Assembly (NCBI GenBank): GCA_964519835.1
Contig: CAZFLD010000037.1
Coordinates: 1-38,545 of the forward strand
Source of the DNA: CAZFLD01 sp964519835
Lineage (GTDB): Bacteria; Spirochaetota; Spirochaetia; DSM-27196; CAZFLD01
Direction: 5' to 3'
Length of the DNA: 38,545 nt
The translations under genes were made by a program, and so were the position numbers. The number at the start of each line of letters is the position of its first letter. The first letter of the stretch is position 1. A model generated the notes under the pieces. That model did no database searches and was not told the DNA's origin. It worked only from the letters and a program-made list of their open reading frames with translations. This document shows, piece by piece, positions 1 through 7,584 of the stretch.

Positions 1-1173
1 GGTACCGAGGCCTCGGTACGAGTCTCCCTCGGTTTTACGCCCCGCTGGTATCACTCGCGCCTTGGGATCGATTTCTCCCGCAGGTGGCATACGGACCCCG
101 TCTATCGGTATGACGCCTTGGTAGCGATGAAAAAGCACCTCTACGCGAGTTTTCCCCAGGTCGACTACTTCACCCCGCGGGACAACGACGCCGGCATCGA
201 ACCCACCTGCGCCACCATCTCCGGCGCCTACGGGATTATGCTTATCCCCGCAATGTATGGACTCGAGATCGACTATCGCGTGGACAATTGGCCGGATGCC
301 GCCGGTGGTATGGTCCTTCCCAAAAAAACGCTCGCCGCCAATCCCAAGCCCGACCTCGACGCCTCACCTATTGTCGCCGAGCTTTTTTCTCAGATGGAGC
401 AGATTGCCGAGAGGTGGGGGGCAATCCACGGCTATCTCAACTACCAGGGGGTCTTGAATCTCGCCCTCAAAATCCGAGGCAACGAGATCTTTATGGACAT
501 GTACGACGACCCCGACTTTGCACACCGCCTCTTCTCCGGCATTGCCGCGACCATCGCTGATCTTTCAAACCGCGTCCAAGCCCGGCAGCGGGCGAGCGGC
601 TTCCAAGTCGATCTGCTCTCGGTGAGCAACTGCGTGATCAATATGATCTCGCCGGCCGACTACGAGCGATTTATTCTTCCCCACGACAGGCGACTGTCCG
701 AAGGTTACTCCCGTTTCGGCGTCCACACCTGCAACTGGAATGCCGACCCATACCTCGATCAACTCAGATCGATAGAAAAGATGGGCTACCTCGACACCGG
801 CGCGCAGGCCGACCTGGCCGCCATCCGCCGACGCTTTCCCGATACCAGGCGGGCGGTCCTATACAGTCCCGTCGACCTCGAGGAGAAGTCCGAGGCACAG
901 ATCGAGGCGGACCTGACCCGTATTACCCGGGACTACGCCCCCTGCGACGTTGTCCTTGCCGACGTGGAGGCAACCGCCTCCGACGATCGTGTCGTGTTTT
1001 TCCTCGACACCGCCGCTCGGCTTTCCCGCGACTTTGACAAAGGTCGATTCGCAGACGCCACAGACGCGGCCCGTTTGGGAGGTGCGGAGGCGGGGAGCGG
1101 AGGTCGCGCCCGCGGAGACATACGCGGCCGGGGTGGCGACACCCCGGGCACGTCCCCGGGAGCAGGCGAATGA
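1..1173 (+). CDS. Uroporphyrinogen decarboxylase-like (UroD/MtaA superfamily) protein, 5' truncated by window edge
   Basis: The reading frame is open without a stop from base 1 to the TGA at 1171-1173, so the gene starts outside the window. The codons before the TTG at 118 read as protein (for example GIDFSRRWHTDPVYRYDAL), so 118 is not the true start. About 390 residues are visible. The pattern fits the UroD-like family: a TIM-barrel fold with a late H-x-C element, here HTCNWN, where cobamide methyltransferase relatives bind zinc. The C-terminal ~35 residues are Gly/Ala/Arg-rich and probably disordered. The stop overlaps the sulfatase start (ATGA at 1170-1173), so the two are translationally coupled. 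A second member lies at 10127. True haem-pathway decarboxylase activity is unlikely in this setting; the substrate is unknown. Confidence 0.75.
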   Translation, partial: GTEASVRVSLGFTPRWYHSRLGIDFSRRWHTDPVYRYDALVAMKKHLYASFPQVDYFTPRDNDAGIEPTCATISGAYGIMLIPAMYGLEIDYRVDNWPDAAGGMVLPKKTLAANPKPDLDASPIVAELFSQMEQIAERWGAIHGYLNYQGVLNLALKIRGNEIFMDMYDDPDFAHRLFSGIAATIADLSNRVQARQRASGFQVDLLSVSNCVINMISPADYERFILPHDRRLSEGYSRFGVHTCNWNADPYLDQLRSIEKMGYLDTGAQADLAAIRRRFPDTRRAVLYSPVDLEEKSEAQIEADLTRITRDYAPCDVVLADVEATASDDRVVFFLDTAARLSRDFDKGRFADATDAARLGGAEAGSGGRARGDIRGRGGDTPGTSPGAGE

Positions 1174-2735
1174 AGCCCAACGTTATCTTTGTGATCACCC
1201 ACGATGTGGGACCTGTCTACGGATGCTACGGCAATACACTCATCCACAGTCCAAACATCGATCGTCTCGCGGGGGAGTCGGTGCGATTCGACAGGCATTA
1301 CTGCCAGTGGCCGCTTTGCGGTCCGTCTCGCGCCTCCCTCTTCTCCGGCCTCAGGCCGATGAGCACTCGGCGGTTTAACAACGAGCCTTTTTTTGCCGAG
1401 TTTCGTGGTCGGGCACCTTCAGGATTTGCTACCCTGCCTGAGCAATTCGGCAATGCGGGCTATCGTTGCTTTGGTACCGGCTGGATATACCATGACGAGC
1501 CCGATGGTCCGTCGTGGAACGCCGGGCACCGCCTGCCCGACCCAAACCCGGGACCAGTTCCCGACTGGGCCGACGGATGGCTAGATGCCGACGGTCTTTA
1601 CGAGTGGAAGGCTCCGCAATCTCGGGAGCTCGTTCGACAACGCCTCGAGGCGGCACGTCGGGCCGGCATGACCATGAAAGAGTTTCGAACTCTCGCGGGC
1701 GAACGGGTGGCCCGGGGGCCCGCTGTGGAGTCGGCGGATGTTTCGGACGATGCCTACTATGACGGCAAGGTGGCGGCCCAGGCGCGAGCTTTCCTGACCG
1801 ACCATCCCATCGGAGAGCCCTACTTCCTCGGCGTCGGTTTTGTGGCGCCGCATACGCCCTTTAGGGCGCCGAAGCGCTACTGGGACCTGTACAGACGGGA
1901 GGATATGCCGCTGCCTGAGAGTCGCGTTCCTCCGGTGGGAAGTGCCGAGTGGATGGAGGGTGACTCGGAGCCTGCCCAGTACTACACGACCCACGGTTAC
2001 ACTCGGCCCTGGCGCGCGGACGAGTTTCAGCTTCGCGAGCTGCTTCACGGTCACTACGCAACCATTAGCTACATCGACGCTCTTCTCGGCTCGATTCTAG
2101 ACGAGGCCAAGCGACGGTCCGATTGGGAGGAGACAATCGTCGTGTTCACAAGCGATCACGGCTACAGCGAAGGACACCACGGTTACTGGGGGAAGCACAA
2201 CCTTTGGGACGCCACACTCCACGTACCGCTCTTGATTCGGCCGGCGGCCGTACGCGTGCCGGCCGAAGCGGCTGTCGGCACGGTCACCGAGCATGTCGAC
2301 ATGTATCCGACTGTTTGTGAACTGGCGGGAGTTAGTGTGCCCGAGTTCCTCAATGGAACGTCGAGGGCCAAGGCGGTGACGGGCGAGACGGTGACTCCCG
2401 CGGTAGCCGAAGAGTCCGCGCCCCGAGGGAGTTCGCCGATGCCTCCACGTGATGGCGAAACCGATCGCCTCGCCGAAACCGGCGGTTTTGCGGTCTCCCA
2501 TCGCAAGCACATGTGGCACGACAGATTGCAGGTCTACGATATTGCCCATTCGATCCGTAGTGAGCGGTATCGATACACCGAATACCTCGGTACCACCGGC
2601 GCACGCCTCGGAGAAGAGCTATTCGACTATGAGAATGATCCCCTGGAAACAAAAAACCATGTTGAGGAGCCGGACTACGCCGCGGCCAAGGAGGAGCTTC
2701 GCCGTCGGCTGCACGGGAGGCTCGAAGCGACATGA
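1170..2735 (+). CDS. Type I sulfatase, cytoplasmic, iduronate-2-sulfatase-like
   Basis: A 521-residue arylsulfatase-superfamily protein that should hydrolyse a sulfate ester. The N-terminal strand NVIFVITHD begins almost at the start codon, leaving no room for a signal peptide. The formylglycine site is C50 in CGPSR, which fits C-x-P-S-R. Other expected active-site elements are H11/D12, H228 (APHTPF), D329-H330 (SDHG) and K342-H343 (WGKHN). The usual first metal-site Asp pair is His-Asp here, as in some sulfatase subfamilies. The gene overlaps its upstream neighbour by ATGA and its downstream DapA-like neighbour by ATGA (2732-2735), so the three are coupled. The overall pattern recalls iduronate-2-sulfatase-type enzymes, but the substrate cannot be read from sequence. 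Confidence 0.9.
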   Translation: MKPNVIFVITHDVGPVYGCYGNTLIHSPNIDRLAGESVRFDRHYCQWPLCGPSRASLFSGLRPMSTRRFNNEPFFAEFRGRAPSGFATLPEQFGNAGYRCFGTGWIYHDEPDGPSWNAGHRLPDPNPGPVPDWADGWLDADGLYEWKAPQSRELVRQRLEAARRAGMTMKEFRTLAGERVARGPAVESADVSDDAYYDGKVAAQARAFLTDHPIGEPYFLGVGFVAPHTPFRAPKRYWDLYRREDMPLPESRVPPVGSAEWMEGDSEPAQYYTTHGYTRPWRADEFQLRELLHGHYATISYIDALLGSILDEAKRRSDWEETIVVFTSDHGYSEGHHGYWGKHNLWDATLHVPLLIRPAAVRVPAEAAVGTVTEHVDMYPTVCELAGVSVPEFLNGTSRAKAVTGETVTPAVAEESAPRGSSPMPPRDGETDRLAETGGFAVSHRKHMWHDRLQVYDIAHSIRSERYRYTEYLGTTGARLGEELFDYENDPLETKNHVEEPDYAAAKEELRRRLHGRLEAT

Positions 2736-3661
2736 ATCCGTTGAACGACTTACGGGGTATAGTGACTGTTCTGAATACGCCGTTTGGCGCGGAGGGCACC
2801 TCCGGTCGCGGGGAGTTGGACGTTGACTCCCTCGAGCGGCACGTCAAGTACGCCCTCGAGGCGGGAGTGCACGGATTCCTCGTGCCCGCCATGGCGGCGG
2901 AGGTCACAAAGCTCGACTTGGGGGAGCGACGCGAGATGCTACAAACGGTGCTGCGGACCGTGGCGGGGGCCCGTCCCGTGGTGGCGGGTGTCTACGCCGA
3001 TGACCCGGAGACTCGTCTCCAGGTGGCGCGGCAGTACGTGGATTTGGGGGTAGACGCCCTCCTTGTGTCGGTGCCCTATGAGTCGGTTGATTCGTTTGTG
3101 GCGGCGGTCCGGGGAGTAGCCGATACCGGTGCCCCGGTGGTCATGGTGCAGGACTGGAGCCCGTCGGGATATGGAATCCCGATCGACGCAATCCTAAGAG
3201 CGCTCGAGGAAGTACCTGCGTTCAAGAGCATCAAGATCGAGGTTGCCGCGTCGGGAATAAAGTACTCGGAGGTCCTCGACCGCACCAAAGGACAGCTCCA
3301 CGTGGCGGGCGGTTGGGCCGTTGGCCAGATGATGGAGGGCCTCGACCGCGGTGTGCACGCCTTTATGCCCACGGGTCTCCATGAAATCTACGTGGCGATC
3401 TACAATCGCTTTGTGTCGGGCGACACGGAGGCCGCTCGCCGGCTGTTTTACAAACTGCTTCCCGTGCTCGCTTTCTCGAACCAACACCTCGACATTTCAA
3501 TCCACTTCTTTAAACGACTGCTGCACCGGCAGGGCATCTACGCGACCTCGACAGTCCGCGAGCCCATTGCTACGTTCGATAGACACCACGAGAGCCAGGC
3601 CGACTATCTTATTGACTACGCGATTGCGTTGATGGAGGCGGTTCGCACCGGCCGCGAGTAG
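2732..3661 (+). CDS. DapA/NanA-superfamily aldolase-like protein with altered active site
   Basis: A 309-residue protein with the dihydrodipicolinate synthase/N-acetylneuraminate lyase TIM-barrel layout. K168 (SIKIE) sits where the Schiff-base lysine is expected. The usual GTTGE substrate-binding motif is replaced by PAMAAE (residues 52-57), and the catalytic Tyr motif YNxP by QDWSPSG (140-146). It is therefore not a standard DHDPS or NAL; it may be a divergent lyase/hydratase or act on an unusual 2-oxo acid. It is the last gene of the coupled operon that begins with the UroD-like protein. It ends 16 bases before the convergent IclR gene. The canonical paralogue at 9206 has all motifs, which makes the changes here stand out. 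Confidence 0.85.
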   Translation: MNPLNDLRGIVTVLNTPFGAEGTSGRGELDVDSLERHVKYALEAGVHGFLVPAMAAEVTKLDLGERREMLQTVLRTVAGARPVVAGVYADDPETRLQVARQYVDLGVDALLVSVPYESVDSFVAAVRGVADTGAPVVMVQDWSPSGYGIPIDAILRALEEVPAFKSIKIEVAASGIKYSEVLDRTKGQLHVAGGWAVGQMMEGLDRGVHAFMPTGLHEIYVAIYNRFVSGDTEAARRLFYKLLPVLAFSNQHLDISIHFFKRLLHRQGIYATSTVREPIATFDRHHESQADYLIDYAIALMEAVRTGRE

Positions 3662-3662
3662 G

Positions 3663-3676
3663 GGCGCCACCGGCGC
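3663..3676. terminator. Short GC hairpin between convergent genes
   Basis: GCGCC (3664-3668) pairs with GGCGC (3672-3676) around a 3-base loop. It fills the 16-base gap between two convergent stop codons. No T-tract follows on either strand, so it is at best a weak bidirectional terminator. Confidence 0.25.
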
Positions 3677-3677
3677 A

Positions 3678-4460
3678 CTAAGGCGTCGTGCTCCGTGCCC
3701 AGGCGCGCGGTTTTTGCGGCACATAGCCCATGCGGCGGGAGATCTGATCCGCCGCCCGGCGAACGCGCGCGCCGCTTTCCTCGCGTTGCCCCTCAATAAG
3801 GGCGGGGTCGTCCCCCGATACACTGCACGCGCCGACAACCCCGCCGTCGTGGTCGAATATCGGTGCGCCGAGGCAATACGTGTGTATCTCGTTCTCCGAC
3901 CGATCGATCGAGTACCCGTGAGATCGAATCCCTTCCAACTCCTTTAGCAGCTTTGCCTTTGCCGTGATTGTCGCCTCCGTCATTCGCGGCAGGCCTTGCT
4001 CGTCCAGAACGCGTGTCCGTTCTTCCTCGTCCATAAACGCCAGCATTGCTTTGCCGACCGAGGTGGAGTGAAAGTGAGCGTGGTCGCCAATGGCCGATCG
4101 CGCTTGAAGACGATGTGACGACTCGATTGCGTACACGTAGAGCACATAGCCTCGGTCCGGAACCGTCAGATAGACAGACTGATCGGTGACATCTGCGAGT
4201 TCCCGCAAGATCGGCGCCGCCCGGTCGCGGAGCTCGACATTGACCCGCACCGCCTGAGATAGCCGGATCACGCCTTTGCCCAATGCGTAGGCATCGCCCA
4301 CCCGCTCCAACATGCCCGTGTGCACCAGTGTTGCCGCCAGGGTATAGAGCGTCGTCTTAGGGTAGCCGCTGGCCTCCGCGAGTTCGGCCAGGCTCCGTCG
4401 CGGCCGTTCCGGCGTAAACACCTCTAAGATCCGTATGGCCTTGATCAGGGAGTTGATCAT
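3678..4460 (-). CDS. IclR-family transcriptional regulator
   Basis: A 260-residue protein with the IclR layout. A winged helix-turn-helix occupies about residues 5-65 (LAELAEASGYPKTTLYTLAATL is the HTH core) and an effector-binding domain about 80-245, with the family pattern SVGKAMLAFMDEEE. It is transcribed divergently from the TRAP operon starting at 4601 and converges with the upstream sulfatase operon. It is the obvious candidate regulator of one or both, sensing a carboxylate or aromatic ligand as IclR proteins often do. The ATG at 4460 has AGGA seven bases upstream. The last ~20 residues (Arg/Pro-rich) extend beyond the usual domain end. Confidence 0.92.
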   Translation of the reverse strand: MINSLIKAIRILEVFTPERPRRSLAELAEASGYPKTTLYTLAATLVHTGMLERVGDAYALGKGVIRLSQAVRVNVELRDRAAPILRELADVTDQSVYLTVPDRGYVLYVYAIESSHRLQARSAIGDHAHFHSTSVGKAMLAFMDEEERTRVLDEQGLPRMTEATITAKAKLLKELEGIRSHGYSIDRSENEIHTYCLGAPIFDHDGGVVGACSVSGDDPALIEGQREESGARVRRAADQISRRMGYVPQKPRAWARSTTP

Positions 4461-4461
4461 A

Positions 4462-4490
4462 GCGTAATCCTATAATGTAGAACGCGTAAT
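4462..4490. promoter_or_regulatory. Two GCGTAAT direct repeats, candidate IclR operator
   Basis: GCGTAAT occurs at 4462-4468 and again at 4484-4490, a 22-base step (about two helical turns). The pair lies immediately upstream of the IclR start, between it and the TRAP promoter. The repeats and spacing are seen directly; regulator binding is inference. Confidence 0.4.
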
Positions 4491-4507
4491 GGCAATGATA
4501 ATTTTCT

Positions 4508-4536
4508 TTGACTTATTATCGAATCGGGCTTAGCAT
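4508..4536 (+). promoter_or_regulatory. Sigma-70-type promoter for TRAP-sulfatase operon
   Basis: TTGACT (4508-4513), a 17-base spacer and TAGCAT (4531-4536) form a good -35/-10 pair. Transcription would begin near 4543, giving a leader of about 58 bases before the dctP start at 4601. The Shine-Dalgarno GGAGG at 4590-4594 lies 6 bases before that ATG. Confidence 0.55.
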
Positions 4537-4600
4537 GAAAAACGGACGACCTGGTGGCCCCTCCGGCGCCGGCCGTCACATCAAAAAACGGAGGTGTCCT

Positions 4601-5629
4601 ATGCGACACAAAACGATCCTTGTGGTCCTCCTCGCGCTTTTGCTGCCGATTGCCGGCTTTGCGGGTGGTCAGGAAGAGCCGGCAGACGACGCTGAGCCCA
4701 TTACCCTGACGTGGTCGTCGGTAAGCGTTCCGGACGACGCCCACTCGAAAGCCATGCTCGAGTTTGAGCGAGTGGTAGAGGAAGTCTCGGGTGGACAGAT
4801 CGAAGTCGAGATTTTCCTTTCCGGAGAGCTTTACAACCAGGGAACGGACCTTCCCGCTATGCGCCGCGGAAATCTGGACATGGCCTACACGGGACCCAAC
4901 TGGATTGCCGAGTTTATGCCGTATGTTTCGATGTTCGCCGCACCGTATATTTTCGACAGCTACGAGCACATGTCACAATTCTTCAATGGTCCCAACGGCG
5001 CCACCTTCTTTGACGATGTAGCTCAGGAAGTCGGCGTACGGCCGCTTGGCGCCTACTACCTGGGGACCCGACAGATAAACCTGCGAGACATCGGGCGCGA
5101 GGTACGTACGCCTGAAGATATGGAGGGTGTTAAGCTTCGCATGCCGGGTTCCGAAGCATGGCAGCGCATGGGCCGCGCCCTCGGTGCCAACCCGACCCCA
5201 CTCGCGTTCACGGAAGTCTACTTGGCCCTTCAGAGCGGTACCATAGACGGCCAGGACAATCCACTTCCAACCGACTTCAACGCCAAGTTCTACGAAGTCA
5301 CCAAGTACATCGTTCTCACCGATCACTTTGTGAATCCGGTCATGCCGACCATCAACGAGGAAAAGTGGCAGTCTCTCACCGACGAGCAACAGGACTGGGT
5401 GATGCAAGGAATCCGCGCGGGCCAGGAATTGTGCGACGAGCTAAACCTGGAGCAGGAGGCGGAACTGCTCGATTTCTTTGAGGGAGAAGGCATGACGATT
5501 CTTACTCCCGACAAAGAGGCATTCAAGGAACACGCCCTCGACTACATCATGAGTGACGAGGCGCTTGTCGCGAATTGGAACATGGACCTGTTCGGCGAGA
5601 TTCAGACCTTAGGCGAAAGCCTCCGCTAA
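4601..5629 (+). CDS. dctP: TRAP transporter solute-binding protein (DctP family)
   Basis: A 342-residue periplasmic binding protein that delivers a carboxylate-bearing solute to a TRAP permease. An upstream in-frame TTG at 4508 lies inside the promoter. The ATG at 4601 is chosen because it follows GGAGG and begins a clean signal peptide (positive N-terminus, Leu/Val core, cleavage near GFAGGQ). R180 in KLRMPGS matches the DctP-family Arg that salt-bridges the ligand carboxylate. The block TPLAFTEVYLALQSGTIDG is also characteristic. It heads the operon with the two membrane subunits, a sulfatase and a lyase, so the ligand is probably a small anionic, perhaps sulfated, compound. A strong stem-loop follows. 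Confidence 0.95.
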   Translation: MRHKTILVVLLALLLPIAGFAGGQEEPADDAEPITLTWSSVSVPDDAHSKAMLEFERVVEEVSGGQIEVEIFLSGELYNQGTDLPAMRRGNLDMAYTGPNWIAEFMPYVSMFAAPYIFDSYEHMSQFFNGPNGATFFDDVAQEVGVRPLGAYYLGTRQINLRDIGREVRTPEDMEGVKLRMPGSEAWQRMGRALGANPTPLAFTEVYLALQSGTIDGQDNPLPTDFNAKFYEVTKYIVLTDHFVNPVMPTINEEKWQSLTDEQQDWVMQGIRAGQELCDELNLEQEAELLDFFEGEGMTILTPDKEAFKEHALDYIMSDEALVANWNMDLFGEIQTLGESLR

Positions 5630-5654
5630 CGTTACAAGTCCCTATTCTCATGCA

Positions 5655-5681
5655 GCCCCTCGCCTTTGGCGGGGGGCTTTT
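5655..5681 (+). terminator. Intraoperonic terminator-like hairpin after dctP
   Basis: A 10-bp stem (5655-5664 with 5668-5677, one G-T pair) with a TTT loop is followed by TTTT (5678-5681). It lies between dctP and dctQ. It probably gives partial termination or 3'-end protection, so binding protein is made in excess over membrane subunits. Confidence 0.7.
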
Positions 5682-5750
5682 GCAGACATTCCCGTGGTAG
5701 TAGTGGTTCGCCGAACGCAGAAGGTGCGTCCGGAAGGGGGAAGCATACAC

Positions 5751-6290
5751 ATGAGCGAAAAAAAGCACTCTCTGATCTACAGGGTGGCCAAGTTCCTTCT
5801 CGACATCGTGGAGCTGTACATTCCGATGATTGCCTTTATCGTTCTGTTCCTTTTGTTTATCGTAAACATTTTTTTTCGCTACGTCTTAAATAATCCACTT
5901 ACATGGCCACCGGAAATGATCGTGACCGGCTTTTTGTGGCTGGTGATGTTTTCCGCTGCATACGTACGAAGAAAAGGCACTCACGTAAAGTTTACCTTGG
6001 TATACGAGCGACTTTCTCCACGGCTGCAAGCCCTCAACAGAATCCTGGTGAACATTGTTATCGCCGTGGTTTTTGTAATTGCGATTCCCGCGACAATCGA
6101 CTGGGTGCAGTTTATGGACTTCAAGTCGACGACGGTGTTTCGCGTTTCTTTTAGCATCGTTTACTTTCCAACGATACCGTTTTTTATTCTTGTTGCCGGG
6201 CACAGCGTGTTCGACGTTTTTGTTGACATAAGAGACCTCCTTCAAAAGAAAGTCCAGCAGGATGATGTTCCACCGGAGATGCGTACATGA
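5751..6290 (+). CDS. dctQ: TRAP transporter small membrane subunit (DctQ)
   Basis: A 179-residue protein with the four membrane segments expected of DctQ, at about residues 23-43, 50-70 (after PLTWPPEMIVTGFLWLV), 93-115 and 137-160. Family hallmarks include RYVLNNPLTWPPE and the stretch RRKGTHVKF. The start at 5751 follows a strong GGAAGGGGGAAG ribosome site; an earlier in-frame GTG at 5694 has no such site. It overlaps dctM by ATGA at 6287-6290. DctQ supports the large subunit in the inner membrane. Confidence 0.92.
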   Translation: MSEKKHSLIYRVAKFLLDIVELYIPMIAFIVLFLLFIVNIFFRYVLNNPLTWPPEMIVTGFLWLVMFSAAYVRRKGTHVKFTLVYERLSPRLQALNRILVNIVIAVVFVIAIPATIDWVQFMDFKSTTVFRVSFSIVYFPTIPFFILVAGHSVFDVFVDIRDLLQKKVQQDDVPPEMRT

Positions 6291-7576
6291 ACTGGCCGCT
6301 CCTCATTTTTGCTATTTTTTTCGCTCTTATATTTATCCTACGCATTCCCATTGCATTGGGAATGATTGTTAACTCGGTAATCTATATGCTGCTGACCAAC
6401 CGGGACATTGGACTGGTAATGGAATCGGTGGCATCAAATCTGTTCACGAAGTGGATTATCATTGCCGTGCCGCTTTTTATATTTACCGCCAATGTGATGA
6501 ACGCCGGCAAAATAACGGATCTCTTGTTTGGGTTTGCAAACGGTCTCGTGGGCAAGTGGCGTGGTGGTATGGGCCACGTCAACGTGGTGGCCTCTCTGAT
6601 ATTCTCCGGCATGACCGGCTCTGCCGTCGCCGACGCCTCCGGACTCGGTCTTATGGAGATAGAGGCAATGCGGCGCTATGGCTACGACGACGGATTCAGC
6701 TGTGCCATAACGGCGGCCTCCGCTACCATTGGGCCGGTGTTTCCGCCGAGTATCCCGATGGTGTTCTATGCGCTTCTCTCGGGAACGTCGATCGGCGCTC
6801 TCTTTTTGGGTGGGATGGTTCCGGGCTTTCTATTGGCTATCCTGCTCATGGCCTACATCGCCTTTATAGCCAAGCGGAAAAACTACCCGCGTGGCGAGCA
6901 GGTCCCGGCGCGGCAGTTTTGGAAGACCACTTTCAAGTCGCTCCCCGCTTTGATAACTCCTGTAATCCTACTCGGTGGCATCTACACCGGTGTTATGACG
7001 CCGACCGAGGCGGGCGCCGTCGCGGGCCTTTACGCGGTGATCGTGGCCGCGCTTGTCTATCGCGCTCTCGGGTGGAAAGCCCTATGGGGCGTGATCGTGA
7101 TGACAGTCATACGCACAGGCGCGGTGTCGATCATAGTGGGTGCGGCCTTCGCAAACTCTTTTGTTGTTGCCATCGAAAACGTGCCCGACATGTTGGGTGG
7201 ATTCCTGCTGGGGTTGACCGAAAACAAGTATGTACTGTTGCTAATAATTAATGTGTTTTTTCTTATTCTGGGAATGTTCATCGATACATCAACAATAACC
7301 GTCGTTTTTATACCGATGATACTTCCCCTCGTAAACGCGCTCGACATCAACCTCGTTCACTTTGGAGTCGTGGTCGTCCTCAACATGATGATCGGTTTGT
7401 CAACACCTCCGTTTGGAGTATTGCTCTTTATAGTAAGCGGCATATCCGACACGCCGTTGCAAAAGGTAATCAAGGCGATATTGCCTATGATAATTGTCAT
7501 GATCGGGCTCTTGTTTCTTTTGACATACGTGCCCGACATTATTCTGTTTCTGCCACGCCTCTTGGGCATGGCATAG
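6287..7576 (+). CDS. dctM: TRAP transporter large permease (DctM)
   Basis: A 429-residue, very hydrophobic protein with about 11-12 membrane segments: the ion-coupled translocation subunit of the TRAP transporter. Recognisable blocks are GPVFPPSIPMV near residue 148, GVMTPTEAGAVAGLYA near 235 and the late LSTPPFGVLLF. The length is normal for DctM. It is coupled to dctQ by ATGA, and the sulfatase ATG follows its stop by only 8 bases, placing transport and desulfation in one transcript. Confidence 0.95.
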   Translation: MNWPLLIFAIFFALIFILRIPIALGMIVNSVIYMLLTNRDIGLVMESVASNLFTKWIIIAVPLFIFTANVMNAGKITDLLFGFANGLVGKWRGGMGHVNVVASLIFSGMTGSAVADASGLGLMEIEAMRRYGYDDGFSCAITAASATIGPVFPPSIPMVFYALLSGTSIGALFLGGMVPGFLLAILLMAYIAFIAKRKNYPRGEQVPARQFWKTTFKSLPALITPVILLGGIYTGVMTPTEAGAVAGLYAVIVAALVYRALGWKALWGVIVMTVIRTGAVSIIVGAAFANSFVVAIENVPDMLGGFLLGLTENKYVLLLIINVFFLILGMFIDTSTITVVFIPMILPLVNALDINLVHFGVVVVLNMMIGLSTPPFGVLLFIVSGISDTPLQKVIKAILPMIIVMIGLLFLLTYVPDIILFLPRLLGMA

Positions 7577-7584
7577 GGAGGTGG

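Noticed and set aside
2732..3661. Lysine-pathway DHDPS (dapA)
   Set aside because: Thr-Thr and Tyr motifs are missing and the context is catabolic.
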